From Bacillus licheniformis DSM 13 = ATCC 14580 (GTDB lineage: Bacteria; Bacillota; Bacilli; Bacillales; Bacillaceae): DNA of 64,000 nt. Location: assembly GCF_000011645.1 (NCBI RefSeq), contig NC_006270.3, forward strand, positions 1,919,501-1,983,500, in the 5' to 3' direction. Shown here piece by piece: positions 43,088 through 51,022 of this stretch (its first letter is position 1; each line of letters starts with the position of its first letter). The notes beneath the pieces were generated by a model. That model searched no databases and was not told the origin of the DNA. It worked only from the letters and a program-made list of their open reading frames with translations. The position numbers and the translations under genes are program-made.

Positions 43088-43423
43088 TTGAGTTGGCTCC
43101 TCGTAATTGCTGCGGGTTTTTTGGAAGTGGTGTGGGCCTCAGGTCTTAAACATGCGGATTCATTCGTCGATTGGCTGATGATCTTTGTACTGATCGCGGT
43201 AAGCTTTATTATGCTGATACGATCTTACAGGAACATTCCGATGGCGTCGGCTTATACCGTATTTGTCGGGATCGGAACGGCCGGCACATATGTGACGGGT
43301 ATTTTTATGGGCGAGACCTTTTCAGGAGGGCAAATATTCTTTTTGATCGTGCTGTTGGGAGGCATTATTGGCATGAAGATGTTTACAAAAGAGAACAATG
43401 CCCAGTCAGGAGGTGATGAATGA
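43088..43423 (+). CDS. yvdS: SMR efflux subunit YvdS
   Basis: A 111-residue four-helix small multidrug resistance protein. WLLVIAAGFLEVVWASGLKHA carries the membrane glutamate of SMR pumps (Glu in LEVVW). TTG 43088 is chosen because AGGAAGGG is well spaced and the family begins M(N/S)W. It overlaps yvdR by 4 bp; YvdR and YvdS form a paired, oppositely oriented SMR heterodimer that exports cations. Substrate unknown. Confidence 0.9.
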   Translation: MSWLLVIAAGFLEVVWASGLKHADSFVDWLMIFVLIAVSFIMLIRSYRNIPMASAYTVFVGIGTAGTYVTGIFMGETFSGGQIFFLIVLLGGIIGMKMFTKENNAQSGGDE

Positions 43424-43740
43424 TGCCATGGATGTTTTTAGTGATTTCCGGAATCGAAGAGGTTATTGCCGCCATCGCTATGAAATATGTAGACGGCACA
43501 AGAAAAAAATGGCCGATTATCGTCATGGTGTTGGGGTTTGGCTTGTCTTTTTTCTGCCTTTCAAAAGCAATGCAGATGCTATCAGCCGGTGTTGCATATG
43601 CCGTATGGACCGGAATCGGCAGCATCGGCATTACGGCAGTCAGTTTATTTTGGTTTAAGGAGCGTATTCGTGCTCCGCAGCTCATCTCGCTTGGCTTTAT
43701 TATAATCGGGGTGATCGGCCTGCGCCTTACATCATCTTAA
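43420..43740 (+). CDS. yvdR: SMR efflux subunit YvdR
   Basis: A 106-residue four-helix SMR protein. The membrane glutamate is in MFLVISGIEEVIAAIAMKYVDG, and GVAYAVWTGIGSIGI is the conserved second motif. ATG overlaps the stop of yvdS (ATGA), so the two halves are made together. Confidence 0.9.
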   Translation: MMPWMFLVISGIEEVIAAIAMKYVDGTRKKWPIIVMVLGFGLSFFCLSKAMQMLSAGVAYAVWTGIGSIGITAVSLFWFKERIRAPQLISLGFIIIGVIGLRLTSS

Positions 43741-43768
43741 ATTTTAATTTGCATTGGAGGTTGCTGAT

Positions 43769-44311
43769 ATGATTAATCAGCTTAAATTGCGTCCGCTTGA
43801 AAGAGAAGACCTTCCGTTTGTCCACCGTCTTAACAACGATGCGAAAATTATGTCATATTGGTTTGAAGAACCGTACGAGACTTTTGTTGAGCTGCAGGAT
43901 TTATTTGACAAACACATTCACGACCAAAGCGAGCGGCGCTTTATCATAGAGAAAGAGACTGAGATGATCGGATTGGTAGAGCTGGTCGAAATTGATTATA
44001 TTCACAGGCGGGCGGAGTTTCAAATCATAATTGATCCCGAGCATCAAGGGAACGGTTATTCGTCAAGCGCAACATATTTGGCAATGAACTACGCATTTTC
44101 CGTCTTGAACTTGCACAAATTGTATTTGATCGTCGACGAAGATAATGCAAAAGCGATTCACTTGTATAAAAAGGCAGGGTTCACTATCGAGAGCGAGCTG
44201 CAGGATGAATTTTTCGTCGACGGCTATTATCGTAACGCCATTAGAATGTGCATTTTTCAGGATGAGTTTTTATCACTTAAAAAAAGCAAAGAGGAAGGCA
44301 TGCAGGGATAA
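43769..44311 (+). CDS. speG: spermidine N1-acetyltransferase SpeG
   Basis: A 180-residue GNAT enzyme that acetylates spermidine or spermine. It is strikingly close to enterobacterial SpeG: KLRPLEREDLPFVH, YWFEEPYETFVELQDLFD, KHIHDQSERRF, HRRAEFQIIIDPEHQGNGYS and YRNAIRMCIFQ are nearly invariant. These include the allosteric polyamine-site residues. GGAGGT precedes ATG 43769. It is not the B. subtilis BltD type. It follows yvdTSR and may share the module. Confidence 0.92.
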   Translation: MINQLKLRPLEREDLPFVHRLNNDAKIMSYWFEEPYETFVELQDLFDKHIHDQSERRFIIEKETEMIGLVELVEIDYIHRRAEFQIIIDPEHQGNGYSSSATYLAMNYAFSVLNLHKLYLIVDEDNAKAIHLYKKAGFTIESELQDEFFVDGYYRNAIRMCIFQDEFLSLKKSKEEGMQG

Positions 44312-44352
44312 ATAAAAGAGATGGCGGCGCCATCTCCTGCATGCTTTTTTAA
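44297..44352 (+). terminator. nested terminator after speG
   Basis: An outer stem GCATGCAGG/CCTGCATGC overlaps the end of speG; an inner stem GAGATGGC/GCCATCTC; then TTTTTT. The minus-strand lipoprotein gene ends inside it. Confidence 0.85.
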
Positions 44353-44705
44353 TTTTTCACACCTAATTGCTCTTTGGCTTTGGCGGGAATATCGTCTTTG
44401 TCAACCTCTTCCCATGACTTCACGCCTTTGTTTTCAGAATAGAAAAGCCTCAAAAACGCGCCTATGCGAAGGTTTTTATCAGCTGTGAATTCCATTGTTT
44501 TTTCTTGACCGTCTTCATCAAAACCGGCCAGTTCATATTTGAAGACGGAGTATTCCTCGCCGTCGTCAAATTTCGACGTGTCTTCCTCCCCGTTTCCAGT
44601 AATGTGAACATAATATTCGTCCGTCCCCACACGGTTTAAGTTACATCCGCTTAAAAATGCGGCAAATATGATCATCAGGCTGATCCATGGAATATGGTTT
44701 TTCAC
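44349..44705 (-). CDS. YxeA-family (DUF1093) lipoprotein
   Basis: A 118-residue protein with signal peptide and lipobox (AAFLSGC, Cys21), then NLNRVGTDEYYVHITGNGEE, the DUF1093 core. Related B. subtilis YxeA proteins are small secreted lipoproteins of unknown role. It is convergent with speG. Confidence 0.8.
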   Translation of the reverse strand: MKNHIPWISLMIIFAAFLSGCNLNRVGTDEYYVHITGNGEEDTSKFDDGEEYSVFKYELAGFDEDGQEKTMEFTADKNLRIGAFLRLFYSENKGVKSWEEVDKDDIPAKAKEQLGVKN

Positions 44706-44888
44706 TTTTTCTCCTCATTTATGTTTCTGTCTAAAATGATAAGATTCATTGTCTGATAAAAAAATTGAATAACGTGACATGAACATTACACTTTTGTAAG
44801 GGATCGTTTTAGCACACGCAGGCAAATTAAATTTCAATATCCTTTTTATTCAATAAAGTTTATAATATGGAAAAAAGGAGGGGCGCCA

Positions 44889-45323
44889 ATGAAAAAAATC
44901 GTATGTTTGATGGTGTTTTCAATCATGACGGCCTTCGGTATTCACATCCAGCCTGCTGAAGCTGCGGTTATAAAAGATGAGAAAAAGATGACCATGACAA
45001 TGACTGAAGATCATGTGGGATTTTTTATGGCGGACAGCACCAATGTAAATTACTACCCGACATGGCTGTATTACAAGCTTACGATTTTTAACGCGGAAGG
45101 CTGCACACTCAACATCAAGCTGCAGAGAATCACGTTAACAGGACATGCGGTCACTTTAAGCGAGAAAGAGTATACGGGAAATCATCTTCATTTAAGTGCT
45201 GCAGATAAAGTGAGCGGGTCGCCGCACCGAAATCATTTCTTGGATATCACAAAAGTGTCGGGGTGCGGGGATGTTGGAATCACAGGTTTTTACGGCTTTG
45301 AGCACCAAATGCCGGGCTACTAA
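44889..45323 (+). CDS. secreted protein, unknown
   Basis: A 144-residue protein with a clear Sec signal peptide (MKKIVCLMVFSIMTAFGIHI, cut after PAEAA) and a beta-rich mature part of about 118 residues with two Cys (EGCTLNI, SGCGDVG) that could form a disulfide. AAAAGGAGG precedes the ATG. No family recognised. Confidence 0.75.
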   Translation: MKKIVCLMVFSIMTAFGIHIQPAEAAVIKDEKKMTMTMTEDHVGFFMADSTNVNYYPTWLYYKLTIFNAEGCTLNIKLQRITLTGHAVTLSEKEYTGNHLHLSAADKVSGSPHRNHFLDITKVSGCGDVGITGFYGFEHQMPGY

Positions 45324-45345
45324 TTGATATAGAAAGCGCGGGAGG

Positions 45346-45368
45346 GGACTTTTCCAGAGTCCTTTTTT
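45346..45368 (+). terminator. intrinsic terminator
   Basis: GGACT-TTTCCAG-AGTCC followed by TTTTTT, just after the secreted protein gene. Confidence 0.85.
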
Positions 45369-45384
45369 CATATCATCGCAAAAA

Positions 45385-45938
45385 ATGCTAAATATCAGGA
45401 GAAAAAACAAACGCTGCTTTTATTGAGAGGCGCCATCCTCTTGCTGCTATGTTCTGCGGCTGGTTATGCTCTTTATCAGCATGTTGCCGGAGGCCGGAAT
45501 GAACAGGCAGGCGCCGTCCTTCATCAGCAGGCATTACATTTTAAATTATCGACTTTAGAGGGCGGTGACATCGAACTGAAAAAATGACGGGGAAAGGCGG
45601 TGCTTGTCAACTTTTGGGGGGCTTTTTGTACACCGTGCAAAGAGGAGATGCCCGTCATGCAAAAAGCTTATGACCGTTTTAAAGGAGACGGTTTTGAAAT
45701 CATCGCTGTCAATGTGCGTGAATCGAAAGGTGCGGTAAAGAGCTTTGTCGACCGCCATGGCTTAACTTTTCCGGTCGCTTTGGATCAATCGGCTGAAGTT
45801 TACCGTTCTTGGGAAATGTATTATTTGCCTGCAAGTATATTCATTAATCGGGAAGGGAGAGCGTAGCGAATGTATGTCGGAGGAATGTCTGAGCGGCAAG
45901 TTGATATGTGGGTTGCAGACATTCTTAGCGATTCATAG
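45385..45938 (+). pseudogene. ResA/StoA-like thiol-disulfide oxidoreductase, broken
   Basis: A membrane-anchored thioredoxin of the ResA type, now a pseudogene. The body reads LRGAILLLLCSAAGYALYQH, then VLVNFWGAFCTPCKEEMPVM (CxxC motif), then the FPVALD / LPASIFINREG strands. Lesions: the ATG at 45385 needs a +1 shift near 45420 to enter the body; TGA at 45585 replaces a Trp-like codon before RGKAVLVNFWG; TAG at 45864 interrupts the C-terminal GRA-RMYVGGMSE. ResA proteins reduce apocytochrome c. Confidence 0.85.
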
Positions 45939-46014
45939 AAACTCATTCAAAAGGCATAGACAAACACCTATTGTTCTTATCGTTCATAAGGTAGCTCAGG
46001 AGAGGAGCGATCTT

Positions 46015-46878
46015 ATGTTTTTTCATATTAAAGAACTACAGTATCACGCAAAGCCTGATAAACCCGATCCATTATTTGCGAAAAAGCTGCAAGAGATACT
46101 TGGAGGACAGTTCGGGGAAATATCAGTAGCTCTGCAGTATCTTTTCCAAGGATGGAGTGTCAGGGGCAATGGCAAGTACAAAGATCTGCTGATGGATACA
46201 GGAGCTGAAGAGCTTGCCCATATCGAGATGCTGGCGACGATGATCGCAAGGCTTTTGGACGGTGCGCCGGTCGGTGATCTTGAAAAAGCGGCAAAAGATC
46301 CTGTGATCGGTGCCATTCTGGGAGGGATGAATCCGCAGCATGCCATCGTATCAGGATTAGGGGCGATGCCGGCCGACAGTGTGGGAAACCGCTGGACCGC
46401 CGATTATATTATCGCAAGCGGAAATTTGCTTGCCGACTTTCGGGCAAATTTAAACGCGGAATCACAGGGGCGCCTGCAGGCCGTCCGCCTTTATGAAGAG
46501 ACGACGGACCGCGGTGTTAAAGATATGCTCTCCTGGCTGATTGCAAGGGATACGATGCATCAAAACCAGTGGCTTGCAGCCATCAAAGAACTGGAAGCGA
46601 AAGAAAATGTCGTCGTCCCAAGTACGTTTCCGCGCAATCTGGAAAAAAGGGAAGTCTCCCATGTATTATTTAATTTTTCAAGAGGCAACGAGAGCGCTGC
46701 AGGCAGATGGGCGAAGGGACCGAGCATGGATGGAGAAGGCGTTTTTCAGTATGTTGAGCATCCTCAGCCCCTTGCGAAAAAACCGGTGTTAAGACCTGCG
46801 CCTCCATATATTCATGATACGCCGCCATCAGTTATTCAACATCACCGGGATGATGTACTGCCTCCGAATCTTTATTGA
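46015..46878 (+). CDS. manganese (non-haem) catalase, YdbD-like
   Basis: A 287-residue di-manganese catalase. The four-helix-bundle ligands lie in GGQFGEISVALQYLFQG (Glu), GAEELAHIEMLATM (Glu, His), NLNAESQGRLQAVRLYEET (Glu) and ARDTMHQNQWLAAI (His). It closely resembles B. subtilis YdbD. It decomposes peroxide and is often part of the general stress or spore protection set. I chose ATG 46015 from AGGAGAGGAG upstream. Confidence 0.9.
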   Translation: MFFHIKELQYHAKPDKPDPLFAKKLQEILGGQFGEISVALQYLFQGWSVRGNGKYKDLLMDTGAEELAHIEMLATMIARLLDGAPVGDLEKAAKDPVIGAILGGMNPQHAIVSGLGAMPADSVGNRWTADYIIASGNLLADFRANLNAESQGRLQAVRLYEETTDRGVKDMLSWLIARDTMHQNQWLAAIKELEAKENVVVPSTFPRNLEKREVSHVLFNFSRGNESAAGRWAKGPSMDGEGVFQYVEHPQPLAKKPVLRPAPPYIHDTPPSVIQHHRDDVLPPNLY

Positions 46879-46962
46879 ACCGCTTTATTTTTCCTATGAT
46901 CATATTTCGGGCTTGCAGCGAATAGCCATATTGAAGAATGGTATTTAAAGGGAGGCGCAAGC

Positions 46963-47763
46963 TTGAAAACTTATAAGGAAACGGCCGTTTTCGAACATAC
47001 CTTTTGGCTTCAGGTTTTAGGTGATCATGCGCGTTTTATTTTGGACTCTCTCGCCGAAAGGGAAAAAAACGATATTCAAAAGGCGAAGCAGTTCAAGCAA
47101 GCGTTTGATGTTTTGCTGAAAAAAGTGAACGCTTCGCCTGATTTGTATTCATTAACGCTTGAAGCTGAAGAATATGCTCTTCAGTTCAGGAAATTTAAAC
47201 TCTTCATCATTAAAAGGCACCTGACAGGCGATATTAAAATTCACCTTTCTCCAACTTTTATCAACCATATGGTAAATGAACTGGAGGAACATTTGCTTGT
47301 GCTAAAATACTTGAAAAAGCGGGAAGCGCCGCCTGTTTTCCACGAGCTGCACCACCATATGCTGTGGCTGATGGATGCCGCCGGACATGCCGGCGCGATT
47401 GCCGATGACTTGGATGCGGTTGAAAAACGATTGAAAGAAAAGAGCCGGGAGTTTGTCAAACACTTTGAACAGTTCTACATTAAATCCGTTGAATTGACGG
47501 GATATCTCAGAGCGAATGTTGAATCTTTTCCCGCTCTCAGAAGGATGAACAAAGACGTGAAGCTTGAGATCGAACTGTTCCGTACATTTTTGAAAGAAGT
47601 GGAGGAATTGGAGCTTACAGATCAGATGCTCGGTACGTTCTCCGCACTGATGGCAGACCATATGATGAGGGAAGAATGCTATTATTTAATGAAAATCGCC
47701 GAATCGACAAATACGCAAGAACCTGCGTGCGACCCTGCAAAACCGAGGCTGCTTGAAAAGTAA
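46963..47763 (+). CDS. DUF2935 ferritin-like protein
   Basis: A 266-residue protein with two helical-bundle repeats: EHTFWLQVLGDHARFIL (about 12-28), FHELHHHMLWLMDAAGHAGA (about 127-146) and MADHMMREECYYLMKI near the end. His and Glu pairs suggest a metal site, which is characteristic of DUF2935. The start is TTG 46963 with GGGAGG 8 bp upstream. It lies next to the Mn catalase, so a peroxide or metal role is plausible (inference). Confidence 0.8.
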   Translation: MKTYKETAVFEHTFWLQVLGDHARFILDSLAEREKNDIQKAKQFKQAFDVLLKKVNASPDLYSLTLEAEEYALQFRKFKLFIIKRHLTGDIKIHLSPTFINHMVNELEEHLLVLKYLKKREAPPVFHELHHHMLWLMDAAGHAGAIADDLDAVEKRLKEKSREFVKHFEQFYIKSVELTGYLRANVESFPALRRMNKDVKLEIELFRTFLKEVEELELTDQMLGTFSALMADHMMREECYYLMKIAESTNTQEPACDPAKPRLLEK

Positions 47764-47894
47764 AGCCGGCGGTTTTGCTGTTTTTTTGATGAAGCTGCGA
47801 ATCGATTTGGCACCTGCAAGTTTGCACAGCCTTTTTCATGCGATTATAATTCAGAATATATAGAAAATCTAAAGACTGTTTGGAGGGCTTTTTC

Positions 47895-48413
47895 GTGCAA
47901 GTCAGAAAAATAAAGGATTCAGATGCCAAAAGCTATCTCAAACTCTGTGAAACGATCGATGAAGAATCTGAATTCATGCTGTTTGAACCAGGTGAACGAA
48001 AGCTTCACGCGCAACGGCAAATCAAACAGATCGAATCCGGAATGTGCGAAGTTTTTGTTTGTGCGGCTGACGACGGAAGCTTAATCGGATATGTTGCAGC
48101 AGCCAAGGGGCAGGTTCAGAGAGCTCGCCACCGCGCCCATGTGGTGATCGGCATACGCCAAGCGTATATCGGACAAGGTATTGGAGTAAAGCTTTTTCAG
48201 GCATTGGAAAAATGGGCCTGTGAAGAAAAGATTCACAGACTTGAACTGACTGTTATGACTCATAATACAGCTGCCGTTCGTTTATACAAAAAAACGGGCT
48301 TTATCATTGAAGGCACTAAAAAGCATGCTTTGAAAGTAAAAGGGCAATATGTTGATGAATATGTCATGTCCAAATTAATCAACGAACAGCAAAGGGAGGT
48401 TTCAAATGAATGA
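47895..48413 (+). CDS. GNAT-family acetyltransferase
   Basis: A 172-residue GNAT protein. HRAHVVIGIRQAYIGQGIGV is the acetyl-CoA motif A, and LTVMTHNTAAVRLYKKTGFI the motif B. GGAGGG is well placed before GTG 47895. It overlaps the next gene by 8 bp. Substrate unknown; similar enzymes acetylate ribosomal protein N-termini or small amines. Confidence 0.85.
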   Translation: MQVRKIKDSDAKSYLKLCETIDEESEFMLFEPGERKLHAQRQIKQIESGMCEVFVCAADDGSLIGYVAAAKGQVQRARHRAHVVIGIRQAYIGQGIGVKLFQALEKWACEEKIHRLELTVMTHNTAAVRLYKKTGFIIEGTKKHALKVKGQYVDEYVMSKLINEQQREVSNE

Positions 48414-48708
48414 CGGGTGCCATCAGGCCATTGCTGCTGTCAGCTATTACAAAACAGAACGGACGATTGATTTTAACCGGCAAACTTATACAAAAAAGCA
48501 GAATCAAATGTACTTGTACAACGATAAAATTTTAACAGCAAGCCGCCAGTATCGTTTGGAGCACGTCTATGACGTTTCATACAGACCTTTTTCCGAGGCC
48601 GGTTTGCTTTACCTCCATACGAACAAGGGGGTATTTGCTTATGAAGTGAACGTTGACCCCGGGTATTTCATTGAGGCTTTTAAAAAACAGAAAAATCCAA
48701 TTAAATAA
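48406..48708 (+). CDS. 100-residue protein, unknown
   Basis: A small beta-rich protein (IAAVSYYKTERTIDFNRQTY..., SRQYRLEHVYDVSYRPFSEA) that resembles a PH-like or KTSC-like fold in strand pattern only. AGGGAGG lies 7 bp before the ATG, inside the end of the GNAT gene, so the two are coupled. No firm family. Confidence 0.6.
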   Translation: MNDGCHQAIAAVSYYKTERTIDFNRQTYTKKQNQMYLYNDKILTASRQYRLEHVYDVSYRPFSEAGLLYLHTNKGVFAYEVNVDPGYFIEAFKKQKNPIK

Positions 48709-48774
48709 ATTGCAATATATATGAAGTTTTTAGCAGTAAATGCTAGAATGAATGTTGGGAATTTTGCAAGGGAA

Positions 48775-48930
48775 GGAACATACCGGAGCCTGTTAGGGCG
48801 ATTGACCTTGTTGGCTTACCGGGCTTATGCCACTTGGCGGTGTTTATATGTCACTGCTATGCTTGATGGTAGAACGTCCGCTTAGGCTGCAGGTGTATGT
48901 TTGAGCAAAGATTTTAAGCGGCTTTTTCCA
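48775..48930 (+). ncRNA. candidate structured RNA (riboswitch-like leader or sRNA)
   Basis: A long-range stem AACATAC...GTATGTT (48777-48783 with 48895-48901) continues as AGCCT...AGGCT and encloses about 90 nt of GC-rich sequence with internal hairpins. An alternative stem CCGCTTA (48878-48884) / TAAGCGG (48915-48921) followed by CTTTTT would break the first, as in a terminator-type switch. No coding frame fits. No known family is recognised. A tetR gene starts about 100 bp downstream. Confidence 0.4.
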
Positions 48931-49026
48931 ATTTTCTTTCACATAACAAGTCCTTGACGTTCCCAGTATATTTAAATACATAGACGGTTTAACTTAATTA
49001 GAGAAGTAGAGAGGACAGACAGCTTA

Positions 49027-49605
49027 ATGAAAAAGAAGACACAGAATACGGTTCAAAAGATCGTAGAAGCCGGATATCGTCTGTTCGCCCAAAATGGATA
49101 TTCGGCAACCTCTGTAGATGAAATTATGAAAGAAGCCGGTTTTTCTAAAGCTACGTTTTATTTGTATTTTAAGTCAAAGGAGATGCTGTTTCTCCATATT
49201 ATGAATGAGCAGATGGAAGATCGCTTTCAGACCAGCATGAATTGTTTTCGAAAAAAGACGCTGAGGGGATTGCTCGCGGGGATTGAACACTTGATTCAAA
49301 CATCAAATAAAGAGCATTCGACAGCTTTATTTTTGGAATTTATGGCAAATAGTCATAGATATCCTGAGATTCAAAGAAAGGTAGCCCTTCTGTATGAGCA
49401 GTGGAGGGAGTTTTTTGTCGAAATGATTGAGCAGCTGCAGGAAGAAGGCATTGTTCAGAAACAGCTCCATCCGAAGGTGATGGCGTCTACGCTGATTGCC
49501 ATCTTTAACGGCTACAACCATCAACACCACGCGGATCCGTCGATTAATAAACAGGAACAGCTTCAGTCCATTATTTTCTTGCTGAATCCGAAGCTGCATC
49601 TTTAG
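49027..49605 (+). CDS. TetR-family regulator
   Basis: A 192-residue TetR protein; the HTH is AGYRLFAQNGYSATSVDEIM...ATFYLYFKSKEMLF. AGAGAGGA precedes the ATG. The AT-rich palindrome GTATATTTAAATAC near 48967 may be its operator. No obvious target gene adjoins it; the MhqR cluster follows after a terminator. Confidence 0.83.
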   Translation: MKKKTQNTVQKIVEAGYRLFAQNGYSATSVDEIMKEAGFSKATFYLYFKSKEMLFLHIMNEQMEDRFQTSMNCFRKKTLRGLLAGIEHLIQTSNKEHSTALFLEFMANSHRYPEIQRKVALLYEQWREFFVEMIEQLQEEGIVQKQLHPKVMASTLIAIFNGYNHQHHADPSINKQEQLQSIIFLLNPKLHL

Positions 49606-49655
49606 ATAAAAGACAAGCTATGAATACATCATAAGACTTTTGAAACAGCCGGCGC

Positions 49656-49681
49656 TGCCGACCTTGAGTCGGCGGTTTTTT
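49656..49681 (+). terminator. intrinsic terminator
   Basis: TGCCGAC-CTTGA-GTCGGCGG followed by TTTTTT. Confidence 0.85.
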
Positions 49682-49769
49682 GCGTCAGATGAATCCACTT
49701 CGGTACGCCGCACAACAAAGCAAATCACATGCAACCGTTTAACATCGAGCGTTTATTTCTTTTAAATAG

Positions 49770-49819
49770 TTGACACAAGCAAATCGTTATTATACAATTA
49801 TCTCGAATTCGAGATAATT
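49770..49819 (+). promoter_or_regulatory. mhqR promoter and MhqR operator 1
   Basis: TTGACA (49770) - 17 bp - TACAAT (49793), followed directly by the perfect palindrome TTATCTCGAATTCGAGATAA (49798-49817), the known MhqR recognition sequence pattern. Confidence 0.93.
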
Positions 49820-49835
49820 AAAAAGGATGAATGCC

Positions 49836-50291
49836 ATGGGCAGTCAAGATATGGAGAGATATGAAGAGGAGTTGTCTTTAAAGGCATTTATTGTCTTGTC
49901 TCGAGCATTACAATCGATTAAAAAGCGTGTGGAAGAAGACATTAAATGTTTAGGATTAAATCCAACTGAGTTTGCTGTTTTAGAATTAATCTATAATAAA
50001 GGCGATCAGCCGATACAAAAAATAGGCGAAAAGGTATTAATCGCAAGCAGCAGTATTACCTATGTTATAGATAAGCTGGAGAAGAAAAGTTTAATAGTAA
50101 GAAGGCCTTGTCCTAAAGATCGCCGTATAACATACGCTGCCTTAACGAATGAAGGAACTGCACTGATGAACAATCTTTTTCCTAAACATAAAGCAGCTAT
50201 GAAAGGCATTTTCGGCGGGCTGGACATTAAAGAAAAAGAAGTTCTAATTGAAAAGTTGAAAAAACTGGGCTTCCATGCCCAAAGCATGTAA
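49836..50291 (+). CDS. mhqR: MarR-family quinone-sensing repressor MhqR
   Basis: A 151-residue MarR protein. GLNPTEFAVLELIYNKGDQPIQ, KVLIASSSITYVIDKLEKK (recognition helix) and RRPCPKDRRITYAALT (wing) match B. subtilis MhqR. MhqR represses quinone and azo-compound detoxification genes and is released by 2-methylhydroquinone or catechol. I chose ATG 49836, since ATG 49827 abuts the SD. It sits in front of three target genes and controls itself. Confidence 0.92.
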   Translation: MGSQDMERYEEELSLKAFIVLSRALQSIKKRVEEDIKCLGLNPTEFAVLELIYNKGDQPIQKIGEKVLIASSSITYVIDKLEKKSLIVRRPCPKDRRITYAALTNEGTALMNNLFPKHKAAMKGIFGGLDIKEKEVLIEKLKKLGFHAQSM

Positions 50292-50305
50292 ATTTTTTTA
50301 CGACA

Positions 50306-50325
50306 ATATCTCGAATTCGAAATAT
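50306..50325 (+). promoter_or_regulatory. MhqR operator 2
   Basis: ATATCTCGAATTCGAAATAT, the MhqR palindrome with one arm change, 39 bp before the nitroreductase gene. Confidence 0.9.
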
Positions 50326-50363
50326 ACGAATTCATAATAAATGTCGATTGCGAGGTAGTAGTA

Positions 50364-50987
50364 ATGACCGAATTTCTAGAGTTAGTAAAAGAAAGACGAT
50401 CAGCAAGTAATTTTCTTCCTGGATATTCAATTTCTGAACAGGAGCTTAATGAAATATTTGAAATTGTAAAATTGGCTCCCTCTGCTTTTAATTTGCAGCA
50501 TACAAACTATATTGCGGTGTTGGATAAAGAAAAGAAGAACATGTTGCATGAAGCAGCTAATGGCCAATACAAGATCCTAAGCTCGTCGGCAGTCATCATC
50601 GTTTTGGGTGACAAAAAGGCCTTTCATCAAGCAAAAGAAATCTACGAAGGTTTAAAACTGCTCGGAGTACTTAATAAACAAGAATATGATGATATGGTTC
50701 ACGATACGGTTTCTTTCTATCAATCCAGAGGAGAAGCATTTCAAAGGGATGAAGCCATCAGGAATGGCTCATTATCTTCTATGCTCTTTATGATGGCTGC
50801 TAAAGAAAAAGGTTGGGATACTTGTCCCATGATTGGCTTTGATCCTCAAAAGGTAAAAGAGGTATTGAATATAAATGAGCAATATGAGGTCGTCATGATG
50901 ATCACCCTTGGGAAGGAAAAATTAGAAAGCAGAAAACCGCGGGGATTTAGAAAACCTGTAAATGAATTTGTAACCTATATCTCTTAA
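50364..50987 (+). CDS. mhqN: nitroreductase-family FMN oxidoreductase MhqN
   Basis: A 207-residue nitroreductase. RRSASNF (FMN phosphate site), APSAFNLQHTNYIAVL and EKGWDTCPMIGFDPQKV are typical. B. subtilis MhqN is the first gene of the MhqR-controlled mhqNOP operon; here too it follows mhqR and an operator and precedes the dioxygenase. It probably reduces quinones or nitroaromatics. Confidence 0.9.
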   Translation: MTEFLELVKERRSASNFLPGYSISEQELNEIFEIVKLAPSAFNLQHTNYIAVLDKEKKNMLHEAANGQYKILSSSAVIIVLGDKKAFHQAKEIYEGLKLLGVLNKQEYDDMVHDTVSFYQSRGEAFQRDEAIRNGSLSSMLFMMAAKEKGWDTCPMIGFDPQKVKEVLNINEQYEVVMMITLGKEKLESRKPRGFRKPVNEFVTYIS

Positions 50988-51022
50988 TAAAGCTATGTTT
51001 CATGAAAGAGGAGTGAAATGAT

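Noticed and set aside
48775..48930. Known riboswitch (T-box, M-box, ydaO, cobalamin)
   Set aside because: None of the conserved cores of these classes could be found.
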